NCBI GenBank assembly: GCA_019750135.1
Contig: JAIEOV010000017.1
Coordinates: forward strand, 42,190 to 106,189
Origin: Reyranella sp.
Lineage (GTDB): Bacteria > Pseudomonadota > Alphaproteobacteria > Reyranellales > Reyranellaceae
Direction: 5' to 3'
Length of the DNA: 64,000 bases
Shown here: positions 26,177 to 35,040 of the stretch, piece by piece
Layout: each line of letters begins with the position of its first letter
Position numbering within the stretch: position 1 is the stretch's first letter
Notes under the pieces: model-generated
Database searches by the model: none
What the model was told of the DNA's origin: nothing
What the model saw: the letters and a program-made list of their open reading frames with translations, nothing else
Program-made: the position numbers and the translations under genes

Positions 26177-27390
26177 GCAAACCGTTGTCCCTCTCTGCGG
26201 CACGCGCGCGGCGCATCGCCTTGGCCGCGCAAGGTTTCGGCGCCGAGCGCCCGGACGGCGAGCTCAATGCCGGCCACGTCAAGCGCGCCGTCGATCGGCT
26301 GGGCCTGCTCCAGATCGATTCGGTGAATGTGCTGACCAGGGCGCACTACCTGCCGCTGTTCTCGCGGCTCGGCAACTACCCCGCCGACCATCTCGATCGC
26401 ATCGCCTGGGGCCGCAAGAGCCAGCGCGGGCTGTTCGAGTTCTGGGCGCACGAGGCCTCGCTGCTGCCGTTGTCGATGCATCCGCTGTTCCGCTGGCGCA
26501 TGCAGCGCCACCGCGAGAATGCCGGCGATGGCAAGGGCAAGCTGCACGCCTTCCGCAAGGAGAAAGCAAAGTACATCGACGCGGTGCTGCGCGAGATCGC
26601 CGACCGCGGCCCGCTCGCGGCGTCAGAGCTGTCCAACGCCGGCGAACGGCGCGGCGCCTGGTGGGGTTGGAACGACGGCAAGCTTGCCGTCGAATGGTTG
26701 TTCTTCGCCGGCCTCGTCACGACGGCGACGCGACGCGGTACCTTCGAGCGGGTCTACGACCTTACCGAGCGCGTGTTGCCGGCCGCTGTCGTGGCCTTGC
26801 CGACGCCGTCAGCCGAGGAGGCGCAGCATGAGTTGCTGCGGCGCTCCGCGATGGCGCTGGGCGTCGCCACCGAATTCGACCTGCGCGACTATTTTCGCCT
26901 TGGCGTTGCCGACACCAAGGCCCGGCTCGCCGAGCTGGTCGAGGCGGGCGACCTGCTGCCGGTCGAGGTCGAGGGCTGGGATCGGCCGGCTTGGCTGCAT
27001 CCCGCCGCCCGCCAGCCGCGCAAGATCGAGGCGCGCGCCCTGCTGGCGCCCTTCGACCCGCTGATCTGGGAGCGCGACCGCACCCATCGCATCTGGAACT
27101 TCTTCTATCGCATCGGCATCTACACGCCGGCCGCCAAGCGCACCCACGGCTACTACGTGCTGCCTTTCCTGCTGGGCGAGCGGCTGGTGGCGCGCGTCGA
27201 CCTCAAGGCCGACCGGGCCAACTCCACGCTGCTGGTCCACGCCGCCCATCTCGAGCAGGGCGAGAATGCGCTCCAAGTCGCAGGACCGCTGCGCGAAGAG
27301 CTGCGGCTGATGGCCGACTGGCTCGGCCTCGAAAGCGTATCCCTGCCCCGCGCCGGAGCGCTGGCGAAGGCCATGGGCCGGATGCGATAA
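26173..27390 (+). CDS. YcaQ-type DNA glycosylase, winged-helix (HTH_42) family
   Basis: 405 residues, the family's normal length. E. coli YcaQ (AlkX) and Streptomyces AlkZ unhook interstrand crosslinks and excise bulky N-alkyl purines. The catalytic Q-x-D motif is Gln47-Ile-Asp49 in LLQIDSV, followed by the LPLFSRLGNY segment. Three tandem winged-helix-like segments span about 130-300, and the C-terminal beta barrel begins near LLAPFDPLIWERDR. Overlap with the small exported protein suggests coupled translation. Such genes may protect against alkylating natural products; no toxin cluster is seen here. Confidence 0.9.
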   Translation: MSKPLSLSAARARRIALAAQGFGAERPDGELNAGHVKRAVDRLGLLQIDSVNVLTRAHYLPLFSRLGNYPADHLDRIAWGRKSQRGLFEFWAHEASLLPLSMHPLFRWRMQRHRENAGDGKGKLHAFRKEKAKYIDAVLREIADRGPLAASELSNAGERRGAWWGWNDGKLAVEWLFFAGLVTTATRRGTFERVYDLTERVLPAAVVALPTPSAEEAQHELLRRSAMALGVATEFDLRDYFRLGVADTKARLAELVEAGDLLPVEVEGWDRPAWLHPAARQPRKIEARALLAPFDPLIWERDRTHRIWNFFYRIGIYTPAAKRTHGYYVLPFLLGERLVARVDLKADRANSTLLVHAAHLEQGENALQVAGPLREELRLMADWLGLESVSLPRAGALAKAMGRMR

Positions 27391-27428
27391 AGCGACGAGC
27401 AATCGCGCACACGGAACAAGGCAATCGA

Positions 27429-28556
27429 ATGAACGATCTGGTGTTGATAGGCGGCCGCGTGGTCGATCCCTCGCAGGGCCTCGACAAGGTGACCGACATC
27501 GCTTTCGCGAACGGCAAGGTCGCCGCGATCGGCGACAACCTCTCGGGCAAGGACAGCCGCAACGTCGCCGGCAAGATCGTCTCGCCCGGCCTGATCGACC
27601 TGCACACCCACGTCTATTGGGGCGGCACCTCGCTCGGCGTCGAGGCCGAGCTGGTCGCGCGCACCGGCGGAGTCACGACCTTCATCGACGCCGGCAGCGC
27701 CGGCCCCGGCAACTTCCACGGCTTTCGCAAGCACGTGATCGAGCCGTCGCCTGTCCGCATCCTGCCCTATCTCAACATCGCCTTCCCCGGCATCTTCGCC
27801 TTCTCCAAGACCGTGATGGTCGGCGAGAATGCCGATATGCGCCTGCTCGATCCGCGCGAGGCGGTGCGCGTGGCGCGCGAGCACAAGGACCTGGTGCTGG
27901 GCATCAAGGTGCGCGTCGGTCGCTCGGCCAGCGGCGATTCCGGCGTCAAGCCGCTCGACATCGCCCTCGACGTCGCCGAGGAGCTCGGCCTGCCGGTCAT
28001 GTGCCACCTCGATAACCCGCCGCCGGCACGGCGCGAGGTCGTCGACCGGCTGCGGCCAGGCGACATCCTCACCCATTGCTTCCGCCCCTTCCCCAACGCG
28101 CCGGTGCGCGCCGACGGCAACGTGCGCGAGGAGATCCTGACCGCCCGCGCCCGCGGCGTGATCTTCGACATCGGCCACGGCGGCGGCTCGTTCGGCTTCG
28201 GCACCACCCGCGCCATGCTGGCGGCGGGCTTCCTGCCGGACGTGATCTCGTCGGACGTCCACGTCATCTCGATCGAAGGTCCGGCCTTCGATCTTCTGAC
28301 CACGATGTCCAAGTTCCTGTGCCTGGGCGTCGACCTGCCGACGGTGATCAAGCTGTCGACCGGCAACGCCGCGGCCGCCATCAACCGTTCCGACCTTGGG
28401 ACCTTGAAGGTCGGGGGTGTCGGCGAGGCGACGGTGATCGACGAAGTCAGCGGCTCCTTCGACTATGCCGATTCGATCGGCGAGCGCATGATCGGAACCA
28501 AGCGGCTGCTTTCGGCCGGCGTGGTGCTGGCGGGCCGCTGGTGGCATCCCGCCTGA
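27429..28556 (+). CDS. Amidohydrolase/deacetylase family metallohydrolase
   Basis: 375 residues. The fold is the amidohydrolase TIM barrel with a beta sandwich: N-terminal DLVLIGGRVVDPSQG, metal motif LIDLHTHVYWG, a Lys in LGIKVRVGR that could be the carbamylated bridge, His in MCHLDNP and THCF, and catalytic Asp in SSDVH. This matches the Atu3266/EF_0837-like group, which includes deacetylases of acylated hydroxy or amino acids. It lies 38 nt after the YcaQ gene and 8 nt before a small gene. Specificity is not visible. Confidence 0.88.
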   Translation: MNDLVLIGGRVVDPSQGLDKVTDIAFANGKVAAIGDNLSGKDSRNVAGKIVSPGLIDLHTHVYWGGTSLGVEAELVARTGGVTTFIDAGSAGPGNFHGFRKHVIEPSPVRILPYLNIAFPGIFAFSKTVMVGENADMRLLDPREAVRVAREHKDLVLGIKVRVGRSASGDSGVKPLDIALDVAEELGLPVMCHLDNPPPARREVVDRLRPGDILTHCFRPFPNAPVRADGNVREEILTARARGVIFDIGHGGGSFGFGTTRAMLAAGFLPDVISSDVHVISIEGPAFDLLTTMSKFLCLGVDLPTVIKLSTGNAAAAINRSDLGTLKVGGVGEATVIDEVSGSFDYADSIGERMIGTKRLLSAGVVLAGRWWHPA

Positions 28557-28564
28557 GGCCACTG

Positions 28565-28810
28565 ATGAGCGATCCCAAGGAGTTCGCGTCACCTGCCTGC
28601 AGCACCAATGAAGCTGATGATGCCTACATGGGCTTCGCCAGCCGGGCAGAGATCGCGGCCTTCCTGAAAGAGCTGGAGGCGGCCGAGCGTGCCGGCCAGC
28701 CGCACGCGGAAATGCTGCGCCGGATGCTCCCCAAGGTTCGCGATGACGTCCTTCACCGCGAGCTCACGGCCAAGCTCCGGGCACAAGAATCCGCGGAATC
28801 AAACACTTAG
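28565..28810 (+). CDS. Small acidic helical protein of unknown function
   Basis: 81 residues, soluble, no signal peptide. Its middle is a predicted helix pair with SRAEIAAFLKELEAAERAGQ and EMLRRMLPKVRDDVL. It starts 8 nt after the amidohydrolase stop, so it is part of that operon. I do not recognise a domain with confidence. Confidence 0.6.
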   Translation: MSDPKEFASPACSTNEADDAYMGFASRAEIAAFLKELEAAERAGQPHAEMLRRMLPKVRDDVLHRELTAKLRAQESAESNT

Positions 28811-28938
28811 GCTCTGGATAAGTTTTTTCGGGCAGGCGCCGCAACTTTTTAGTGCCGGCTATCGTTGAGAATGCATTGGTTGGGTACCGGTATCGCCCTG
28901 CCCCCGCTCAGCGATGCCACTCTCCCCGCCCAACCTAT

Positions 28939-28970
28939 AGCCCGCCTCCGAGGAAACTCGGAGGCGGGCT
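28939..28970 (-). terminator. Hairpin downstream of egtD
   Basis: Perfect 13-bp arms (AGCCCGCCTCCGA and its complement) enclose a 6-nt loop. On the minus strand it lies 20 nt past the egtD stop. No T-run follows, so it may work as a processing or Rho-assisted end rather than a strict intrinsic terminator. It could also stop readthrough from the plus-strand gene ending at 28810. Confidence 0.6.
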
Positions 28971-28990
28971 GCCTGATTCCGGGGCCCCGA

Positions 28991-29959
28991 TCAGCGGCTT
29001 TCGAGATAGACGACGGCGAACAGGCGCGCCGAATCGGTCCAGGTCCGGGCGATGGTGAAGCCCGCGCTGCGGGCCAGCGTGGCGATGCCGGCATCGTCGA
29101 ACTTGTAGGAATATTCCGTATGGACCCGCTCGCCTTCGGCGAAGGCGAAGCTCTGTCCGGCAACCGTGACGGTCTGCGGCCTGAGACTGCGGAAGTAGAT
29201 TTCGATGCGGCCCTCGACGGGATTGTAGAAGGCCTCATGGGCGAAGGCCGACAAATCGAAATTGGCATCGAGCTCGCGATTCATGCGGCGCAGCAGGTTC
29301 AGCGTGAACTGCGCCGTGACGCCGGCCGCATCGTTGTAGGCATCGTGCAGGCGCCGCTGATCCTTCTTGAGATCGACGCCGAGCACCATGGCGCCGCCGT
29401 CGCCCAGCAGGCCGCGGGCGCGGCGCAGGAAGGCCGTAGCCTCAACCGGCGTGAGGTTGCCGATCGTCGAGCCGGGAAAGAAGCCGATGCGCCGGCCCGC
29501 AGCGCTCAAGTCGATGGGCAATCGGCCCAGCGTCATGTAGTCGGCGCAGACCGGCTCGACCCTGAGGCGTGGATAGTCGCGGCGCAACCGGTTGGCGGTG
29601 TCGTCGAGATGCTGGCGCGAGATATCGACCGGCACGTAGGCCGCGAGATCATGCATGGCCTCGATCAGCAACCGCGACTTCACGCTCGAGCCGCTGCCGT
29701 ACTCAACCAGCGCGCAGCCCGGTCCGGCCATGGCGGCGATGTCTGCCACCGACTGGCGCAGGATCTCGGTCTCGGTGCGCGTCAGGTAGTACTCGGGCAA
29801 CTCGCAGATCGCATCGAACAAGGCCGAGCCGCGTGCGTCGTAGAGGAACTTGGCCGGAATGGCCCGCGGCCTCTGTTCCAGGCCCGCCAGGACGGCGTCC
29901 CTGAATTCGCTGCGGTCGTCCAGTTCGGCACGGTCGAGAAGAAGGGGCGAGCCGTTCAT
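28991..29959 (-). CDS. egtD: L-histidine N-alpha-methyltransferase (ergothioneine synthesis)
   Basis: 322 residues, the expected length. It trimethylates histidine to hercynine with three SAM. The sequence carries the family's N-terminal [20 protein letters not shown], the SAM motif [12 protein letters not shown] and [10 protein letters not shown], characteristic of EgtD. The start ATG overlaps the stop of egtB by 4 nt. Together the two genes make ergothioneine from histidine, with EgtB attaching sulfur; EgtC and EgtE functions are not encoded nearby. Confidence 0.95.
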   Translation of the reverse strand: MNGSPLLLDRAELDDRSEFRDAVLAGLEQRPRAIPAKFLYDARGSALFDAICELPEYYLTRTETEILRQSVADIAAMAGPGCALVEYGSGSSVKSRLLIEAMHDLAAYVPVDISRQHLDDTANRLRRDYPRLRVEPVCADYMTLGRLPIDLSAAGRRIGFFPGSTIGNLTPVEATAFLRRARGLLGDGGAMVLGVDLKKDQRRLHDAYNDAAGVTAQFTLNLLRRMNRELDANFDLSAFAHEAFYNPVEGRIEIYFRSLRPQTVTVAGQSFAFAEGERVHTEYSYKFDDAGIATLARSAGFTIARTWTDSARLFAVVYLESR

Positions 29960-31140
29960 CTGAGGTCCTCCGCGAGACGTATGCCGCCGAACATCCATCG
30001 CGCGTCGGGCGGGAAGAAGTTGCGATAGGTCGGGCGCACATGGCCCGCCGGCGTCGCCGAGCAGCCGCCGCGCAGCACCATCTGGTTGGCCATGAACTTG
30101 CCGTTGTATTCGCCGATCGCGCCGGCGGGCTCGCGATATCCCGGATAGGCAACGTAAGGGCTGGCGGTCCATTCCCAGACGATGCCGGTGTCTTCGAGTG
30201 TCGACGCGCCTGCCTCCCACTCCGCCTCGCGCGCGAGACGCTTGCCTGCCCATTTGGCGAACGCGGCGGCCTCGAAGCCGCTGACGTGACAGACCGGCGC
30301 CGCCGGATCGAGCGGCTGCAGGCCCGACAGGGTGAAGACGCGCCACTCTGCGCCGTCCTTCTCCCAGTAGAGCGGCGCCGTCCAGCCGCGCTGGTTGACG
30401 CAATCCCAGCCCGCCGACAGCCAGAACTCCGGCCGCTGGTAGCCGCCGTCTTCGATGAAGGCGAGATACTCGCTGCAATTGGTCGGGCGCGACGCCAGGG
30501 CGTACGGCTCGAGCCATACGCGATGGCGGGGGCCTTCGTTGTCGAAGGCGAAATCATCGCCGTCATGGCCGATCTCGACCAGCCCGCCTTCGAAGTCGCG
30601 CCAGGCCAGCGGTGTCGCGGCGCCATGTGACGACGCAGGCGCGCGATAGGCAGGCTTGAGCGGATTGAGAGACAATAGATGCTTCGCATCCATCAGGATC
30701 AGTTCCTGATGCTGCTGCTCGTGATGCAGGCCGAGCTCGACGATGGCGTCGATGTCCTGGTTGGCTCGGTCGAGCAATCCAGCCATCGCGTGCGACACAT
30801 GACGGCGATAGGACATGATCTCGGCCACGCCCGGCCGGGTGAGCATGCCGCGCTGCGGACGCGGATGGCGCGGCCCGACGGTTTCGTAATAGGAGTTGAA
30901 GAGATATTCGTAGGCAGGATCGAAGCTGCGGTAGCCGCCGGCATGCGGCCGCAGCACGAAGGTCTCGAAGAACCAAGTGGTGTGCGCCAGGTGCCACTTG
31001 GTGGGGCTGGCGTCGGGCATCGACTGGACCGTCTGGTCCTCGGCCGACAGGGGTTCAGCGAGTTGTTCGGTGCAGGTGCGGACATCCAGGAATCGCTTGC
31101 TTAGCGAGGCACCGTGGGTCCGCACGCCACGCGTTATCAT
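29956..31140 (-). CDS. egtB: Hercynine oxygenase (ergothioneine sulfoxide synthase)
   Basis: 394 residues. This non-haem iron enzyme joins hercynine and a thiol (gamma-glutamylcysteine or cysteine) with O2. The N-terminal DinB-like domain supplies the iron ligands: His50 in TKWHLAHT and His140/His144 in [10 protein letters not shown]. The C-terminal half is the FGE-sulfatase domain with [15 protein letters not shown] and [11 protein letters not shown] 31140 is used; an upstream GGAGGT sits 12 nt away, and a GTG three codons earlier is an alternative. It is first in the egtB-egtD operon. Confidence 0.95.
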   Translation of the reverse strand: MITRGVRTHGASLSKRFLDVRTCTEQLAEPLSAEDQTVQSMPDASPTKWHLAHTTWFFETFVLRPHAGGYRSFDPAYEYLFNSYYETVGPRHPRPQRGMLTRPGVAEIMSYRRHVSHAMAGLLDRANQDIDAIVELGLHHEQQHQELILMDAKHLLSLNPLKPAYRAPASSHGAATPLAWRDFEGGLVEIGHDGDDFAFDNEGPRHRVWLEPYALASRPTNCSEYLAFIEDGGYQRPEFWLSAGWDCVNQRGWTAPLYWEKDGAEWRVFTLSGLQPLDPAAPVCHVSGFEAAAFAKWAGKRLAREAEWEAGASTLEDTGIVWEWTASPYVAYPGYREPAGAIGEYNGKFMANQMVLRGGCSATPAGHVRPTYRNFFPPDARWMFGGIRLAEDLR

Positions 31141-31240
31141 GTTGGACACGGCACCTCCGCCCTGTCGGCAAACGCCGGCGATAGTAGCCGGTTGCAATGC
31201 CGTGGTCGTACACTCACTGTGGACATCGTCGAACGTAGGG

Positions 31241-32164
31241 ATGCAAGTGCCGATTTGCGAGATCGATCCATGGCGTACTCAATATTTTGAGAGTGTGCCG
31301 TGCCCGGCAGACGTTTTCATTCCGACTGAGGACAGCGACGGCTGGCTGTGGAATCCGGCGCATCGCTGGGTCTACGACAAGCTTGCCGTGGCCCTCAGTC
31401 AGGGACTGTCAGCAGCGCCACATGGTGTTGCTCCGCAGAACTACCCGGTTTTTTCCAAGCCCATCTACAACTTGAAGGGCATGGGCGTGGGCAGCCGCGC
31501 CCTCTTCTCGGCCGACGACTACGCCACCGCCTACCAGCCCGGTCATTTCTGGACGACCCTGCTGGAGGGCGATCACGTCAGCAGTGACGTGGCGCTGGTC
31601 GATGGCGAGCCGCAGTGGTGGCGCCATGCGACCGGTGTTGCCAGCGGTGCCGGCACTTTCGATTACTGGGAAGTGCATGCAGTGCCGTCACCTGCCGTCG
31701 AGGATTGGTGCGGCGCCTGGTGTCGCCAGCATCTCAAGGGCTACACGGGGCTGCTCAACCTCGAGACAATCGGCGGCCGCATCATCGAGGTCCATCTGCG
31801 CTTTGCCGACCAGTGGCCCGACCTCTACGGGGCTGGCTGGGTCGAATCGATCATCCGGCTCTATGCCTCGCGTGAATGGCGCTTCGACGATTCGGCGCGA
31901 CGCACCGGATACAGCGTCGTTCTGTTCATGCCACACGGGTTTCACTACCACCATCCGCCCGCTGAAGTGCAGCGCGCCATCACGGCCATGCCCGGCGTGT
32001 CGAGTGTGCAGATAACCTTCCACGAAGAACTGCCGCCCGGACGGCACGCCATGCCACCGGGCGGCTTTCGCGTAGCCATCGTCAATTGCTGGGACCGCGC
32101 CGCCGGTTATGCGGCGCGCGACCGGCTGCGTGCCCACTTCGAGGCCACCAGGACTCCGCTCTAG
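31241..32164 (+). CDS. ATP-grasp-like protein divergent from egtB
   Basis: 307 residues, soluble. The order of conserved blocks looks like an ATP-grasp ligase: a Lys-bearing strand [18 protein letters not shown], an acidic [17 protein letters not shown] strand, then [19 protein letters not shown], which would carry the Mg-binding Glu/Asn. The C-terminal part (after about 235) holds a glycine/proline-rich loop and [10 protein letters not shown] know no assigned function. Its start lies 100 nt from egtB in the opposite direction, so a link to thiol or histidine chemistry is possible. Its TAG stop shares the CTAG tetramer with the stop of the convergent DUF1328 gene. Confidence 0.6.
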   Translation: MQVPICEIDPWRTQYFESVPCPADVFIPTEDSDGWLWNPAHRWVYDKLAVALSQGLSAAPHGVAPQNYPVFSKPIYNLKGMGVGSRALFSADDYATAYQPGHFWTTLLEGDHVSSDVALVDGEPQWWRHATGVASGAGTFDYWEVHAVPSPAVEDWCGAWCRQHLKGYTGLLNLETIGGRIIEVHLRFADQWPDLYGAGWVESIIRLYASREWRFDDSARRTGYSVVLFMPHGFHYHHPPAEVQRAITAMPGVSSVQITFHEELPPGRHAMPPGGFRVAIVNCWDRAAGYAARDRLRAHFEATRTPL

Positions 32165-32328
32165 GAGTTGCGCCGCAGGAAGCCGGCGAACAGGCTGATC
32201 ACGAACAGCACCAGCGCGACGACGAACAGGATCTGCGCCATGCCGGTCGCGGTCGAGGCGATCCCGCCGAAGCCGAACAATCCGGCCAGCAGCGCGATCA
32301 CGAGGAACATCAGCGCCCAGTACAACAT
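32161..32328 (-). CDS. DUF1328 (YtjA-type) small membrane protein
   Basis: 55 residues, two hydrophobic helices ([16 protein letters not shown] and [19 protein letters not shown]). The DUF1328 family is common in stress regulons of alphaproteobacteria; its molecular role is unknown. ATG 32328 follows a strong AAGGAG ribosome site at -6 to -11. A perfect GGAAC-N17-CGTT promoter lies 39 nt upstream on the same strand, so it should be a general stress response target. The stop codon overlaps the opposite-strand gene's stop at CTAG (32161-32164). Confidence 0.88.
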   Translation of the reverse strand: MLYWALMFLVIALLAGLFGFGGIASTATGMAQILFVVALVLFVISLFAGFLRRNS

Positions 32329-32366
32329 TGTGAATCTCCTTGGGATCGTTCGATCTTGGACTGTTT

Positions 32367-32392
32367 AACGCCGTGGCGAAGGCCGGAGTTCC
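32367..32392 (-). promoter_or_regulatory. EcfG-type promoter of the DUF1328 gene
   Basis: Read on the minus strand: GGAAC (32388-32392), 17-nt spacer, CGTT (32367-32370). This is the general stress response promoter consensus of alphaproteobacteria. The -10 lies 39 nt before the ATG. Confidence 0.85.
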
Positions 32393-32465
32393 GGTCCGGC
32401 GGCGGCAACCCGGTCGTTGGGGAGGCGTTCTTTAGGAGATCCTGAACAACGCCAATGGAGCCCCC

Positions 32466-32600
32466 ATGGAACGCGAACTCACGCCCGTCGAGGCGCGCAG
32501 CGGCGTCGTCAGCGGCCGCATTTTGACTATCCTCGTACTCTCGTCGATTGGCGCCGTCGCGGCGCTGGCACTGGCCTGGCTATTCCTCTTTCCGCGATAG
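32466..32600 (+). CDS. Very small single-helix membrane protein
   Basis: 44 residues: a charged N-terminus MERELTPVEAR, then one hydrophobic helix ending FLFPR. A GGAG ribosome site lies 6-9 nt before the ATG. The start has the opposite direction to the EcfG promoter next door. No function known; similar short proteins with an ELTPVEAR-like head occur in other alphaproteobacteria, from memory. Confidence 0.65.
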   Translation: MERELTPVEARSGVVSGRILTILVLSSIGAVAALALAWLFLFPR

Positions 32601-32622
32601 GCGCGACCGCTAGACTGAGCCG

Positions 32623-33009
32623 ATGAGAACTTGGTTCATCGGCTACGTCGCCGCGTTGGGCACCCTGGCCGTGCTCGACGCGCTATGGCTGGGTCTCGTC
32701 AGCCGCGATTTCTATAAAGCGAGGCTGGGGCAACTTCTGCTCGATCAGCCGAACTGGCCGGTGGCGATCCTGTTCTATCTCATCCACGCCGCCGGCATCG
32801 TCGTCTTTCCGGTGGCGCTGGCGACGTCGTGGCTATCCGCGGCGATGTACGGAGCGCTGTTCGGCGTCGTCGTCTATGCCGCCTACGACCTCACCAACCT
32901 CGCCACGCTACGCGGCTGGCCGATGGCGGTGAGCCTCGTCGATATCGCCTGGGGTGCCGCCGTCAGCGCGGCCGCCTGTGTCGCGGCCTTCCTCGCCATG
33001 CGAACCTGA
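32623..33009 (+). CDS. DUF2177 family membrane protein
   Basis: 128 residues, four hydrophobic helices. The conserved segments LDALWLGLVSRDFYK and YAAYDLTNLATLRGWP are typical of DUF2177, a family of unknown function. It follows the 44-residue protein by 22 nt. Its stop codon directly abuts the long palindrome at 33010-33084. Confidence 0.85.
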   Translation: MRTWFIGYVAALGTLAVLDALWLGLVSRDFYKARLGQLLLDQPNWPVAILFYLIHAAGIVVFPVALATSWLSAAMYGALFGVVVYAAYDLTNLATLRGWPMAVSLVDIAWGAAVSAAACVAAFLAMRT

Positions 33010-33084
33010 ATCTTGCCGGACCGCGGGCCTCCAGGCCCGCATCATGGTCATGAGCGGGCCTGGAGGCCCGCGGTCCGGCAAGAT
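33010..33084. repeat. Long palindromic repeat (REP-like), copy 1
   Basis: Perfect 31-bp inverted arms (33010-33040 and 33054-33084) around a 13-nt loop. The loop itself is nearly palindromic: TCATG-GT-CATGA after one unpaired A. The element fills the whole gap between the convergent DUF2177 and GNAT genes, touching both stop codons. A related element with the same outer core (CCGGACCGC) and a loop of the same type is at 45262-45327. It probably ends transcription from both sides. Confidence 0.9.
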
Positions 33085-33347
33085 TACCGATCGTCGTACT
33101 CGGGGTGCCTTCGCACGTATGCCACGACGAAGCTGCAGGCCGGCACGATCTTGAAGCCGCGCTTGTGCGCATCGGCCAGGGCGGCCGCGACCAGGCGCGA
33201 GGCAAAGCCCTTGCCCTCGTCCGCCGGCGGCACCTCGGTATGGGTGAAGATCATCCGATCGCCCTGCTCGCGATACACCGCGATGGCAAGGCCGCTGTCG
33301 GTGTCCATCTCATAGCGGTTCGCCGCTGCGTTGTGCCGCACTGTCAT
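33084..33347 (-). CDS. Small GNAT-fold N-acetyltransferase (YjdJ/COG2388 type)
   Basis: 87 residues. It is a minimal acetyltransferase fold: IFTHTEVPPADEGKGFASRL contains the acetyl-CoA pyrophosphate-binding Q/R-x-x-G-x-G/A-like loop, and IVPACSFVVAYVRRHPEY is the family's C-terminal signature with the conserved Cys. The natural substrate is unknown. It lies 10 nt downstream of the peptide-binding protein gene and may be read together with it. Confidence 0.85.
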   Translation of the reverse strand: MTVRHNAAANRYEMDTDSGLAIAVYREQGDRMIFTHTEVPPADEGKGFASRLVAAALADAHKRGFKIVPACSFVVAYVRRHPEYDDR

Positions 33348-33357
33348 CGTTTCACCC

Positions 33358-34929
33358 TCAACGATCGACCTCCCAGAACATGGGATAGGACGACTGGATC
33401 AGCCCCTTGAGGTCGCTGCGATAGCCGGCCGGAATGGTGAACTGCCCCCACATCACCGATGGCACCATCTCGTAGGCGACCAACTGAATGTCGGCCGCGA
33501 TCTTCTTGCGCTCCTCCAGAGTGGCGGCGCGCGTAAAGGCCTTCATCAGCTCTGGCACGCGGTTGTCGCACGACCAGCCGGGGAAATCGTTGCAGGTCGC
33601 CGCTACATAGAAATGCGTCAGCGGCGAATACATGTCGGTGCCGTTCGAGTAGACGGGGAACATCGACCAGCCGTCCTTCTTGGCGCGGCGCGCCAGCACC
33701 GTCGGCCAGTCGCGCGGCTGCTGCTCGACGACGAAGCCGACATCCTTCATGTTCTGCACCAGCACGCGCGACGCGGTCTGGCTGATCGAGCCCGCGACCT
33801 CGAGGATGATCACCGGCTCGCCGTTGTAGCCCGAGGCTTTCAGCTCAGCCTTCGCCGCCGCCAAATCGACCTTGGCGGCGCTCGAGCCGGAATCGGTCGA
33901 AAGCGGTGTGCCGCACATCCAGAAGGACGGGCAGGACTTGGCGCGGAACTGGTCGGGAACACCGATCGCCGTCAAGGTCGCGTCCTGGTCGACCAGCTTC
34001 CACATCACCTGCCGCACCTTCGGATTGTCGAATGGCGGGAACGCATGGTTCAGGCGGAAGTTGCCCTGGAACTGGTGGATGCCGCCCAGGCCCATCAGCT
34101 TGACCGCCTTGTCCTTCTCCAGGATCGGCAGCATGTCGAATGGCAGGTATTGCATGTAGTCGATCTCACCCAGCAGCAGGGCGTTGGCGCCGGTCGACTG
34201 GTCGGGCATCACGCGCAGCGTGAGCTGGTCGATCTTCACGTTCTTGCCGCCGGCCAGGAAGTCCGGCGCCTCCTTGCGCGGCACATAGGCGGCATTGCGC
34301 TCCAGCACCATGGCATTGCCCGGCCGCCACTGGTCCTTGAGGAAGCGGAACGGACCCGAGCCGACCGGATCGCCGATGCGCTGGTCGGCAGGCGTCGCCG
34401 CAAGCCTGGCCGGCATCATCACCGGCAGCGGCGCGTTGGGCTTGCCCAGCACCTCGAGCAGCAGCGGGAACGGCTGCTTCAGCACCAGCTTGAAAGTCCT
34501 GGCGTCGGTCGCCGTCAGCTGATCGGTGTCGGCCATCAGCATCTTGCCCAGCGGGTCGCGCACCGACCAGCGCTTGAGCGAGGCCACGCAATCCTCGGCC
34601 GTGACCGGGCTGCCGTCGTGCCACTTGAGGCCGTCGCGCAGCGTGAAGGTCCAGGTGAGCTTGTCGGGGCTGCTGTCGTAGCCCTCGACCATCTGGGGCT
34701 TGATCTCGCCCTTCTCGTTCATGGCGAACAGCATGTCGAACACATGCAGGCCGAAGGTGCGGGTGATGGTGGCGGTGATGACGTGCGGATCGAGGATCGT
34801 CACCTCCGATTCCAGCACCACCGTCATCGACTTCGCCGCCCGCGCCTCGCGCGGCCTGATCAGCGACGCCGTCGCCAGCGCCGCACCGCCCACCATGGCC
34901 GTCCGGCGTCCAAATCCACTTCCGCTCAT
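33358..34929 (-). CDS. ABC transporter substrate-binding protein, family 5 (peptide/nickel type)
   Basis: 523 residues. A twin-arginine-like signal (GRRTAMVGGAALATASL, cleavage after AREARA-like residues near 32) sends it to the periplasm. The SBP_bac_5 domain follows, with TFTLRDGLKWHDGSPVTAED and DPVGSGPFRF. It would bind an oligopeptide or similar ligand for an ABC importer, but no permease or ATPase is encoded in the window, so it is an orphan receptor. It has about 110 nt of upstream space with the terminator of the preceding gene. Confidence 0.9.
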   Translation of the reverse strand: MSGSGFGRRTAMVGGAALATASLIRPREARAAKSMTVVLESEVTILDPHVITATITRTFGLHVFDMLFAMNEKGEIKPQMVEGYDSSPDKLTWTFTLRDGLKWHDGSPVTAEDCVASLKRWSVRDPLGKMLMADTDQLTATDARTFKLVLKQPFPLLLEVLGKPNAPLPVMMPARLAATPADQRIGDPVGSGPFRFLKDQWRPGNAMVLERNAAYVPRKEAPDFLAGGKNVKIDQLTLRVMPDQSTGANALLLGEIDYMQYLPFDMLPILEKDKAVKLMGLGGIHQFQGNFRLNHAFPPFDNPKVRQVMWKLVDQDATLTAIGVPDQFRAKSCPSFWMCGTPLSTDSGSSAAKVDLAAAKAELKASGYNGEPVIILEVAGSISQTASRVLVQNMKDVGFVVEQQPRDWPTVLARRAKKDGWSMFPVYSNGTDMYSPLTHFYVAATCNDFPGWSCDNRVPELMKAFTRAATLEERKKIAADIQLVAYEMVPSVMWGQFTIPAGYRSDLKGLIQSSYPMFWEVDR

Positions 34930-34987
34930 CCATACCCCCTACTCAACAGCCGGCAGGGTAGCGCGATTCAGCCAAAGAGAAACGGGC

Positions 34988-35018
34988 AAAGAAAAACGGG
35001 CCGCTGAGTGGCCCGTTT
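34988..35018 (-). terminator. Intrinsic terminator after the exported 'WTP' protein gene
   Basis: Minus-strand stem AAACGGGCC / GGCCCGTTT (9 bp, 7-nt loop) followed by TTTTTCTTT. It ends the two-gene transcript 35927-35041. Confidence 0.85.
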
Positions 35019-35040
35019 CCGCTATTCGAGCTGTCGACGC

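Noticed and set aside
27412..27431. GGAAC-N16-CGAT as an EcfG promoter before the amidohydrolase
   Set aside because: The -10 is CGAT, not CGTT, and it overlaps the start codon region, so it cannot drive this gene.
27153..28592. 479-codon minus-strand frame opposite the amidohydrolase
   Set aside because: Shadow of a clear metallohydrolase; no motif.
33331..35007. 558-codon plus-strand frame opposite the peptide-binding protein
   Set aside because: Shadow frame rich in Arg/His/Gln/Leu; real gene is the family 5 binding protein.
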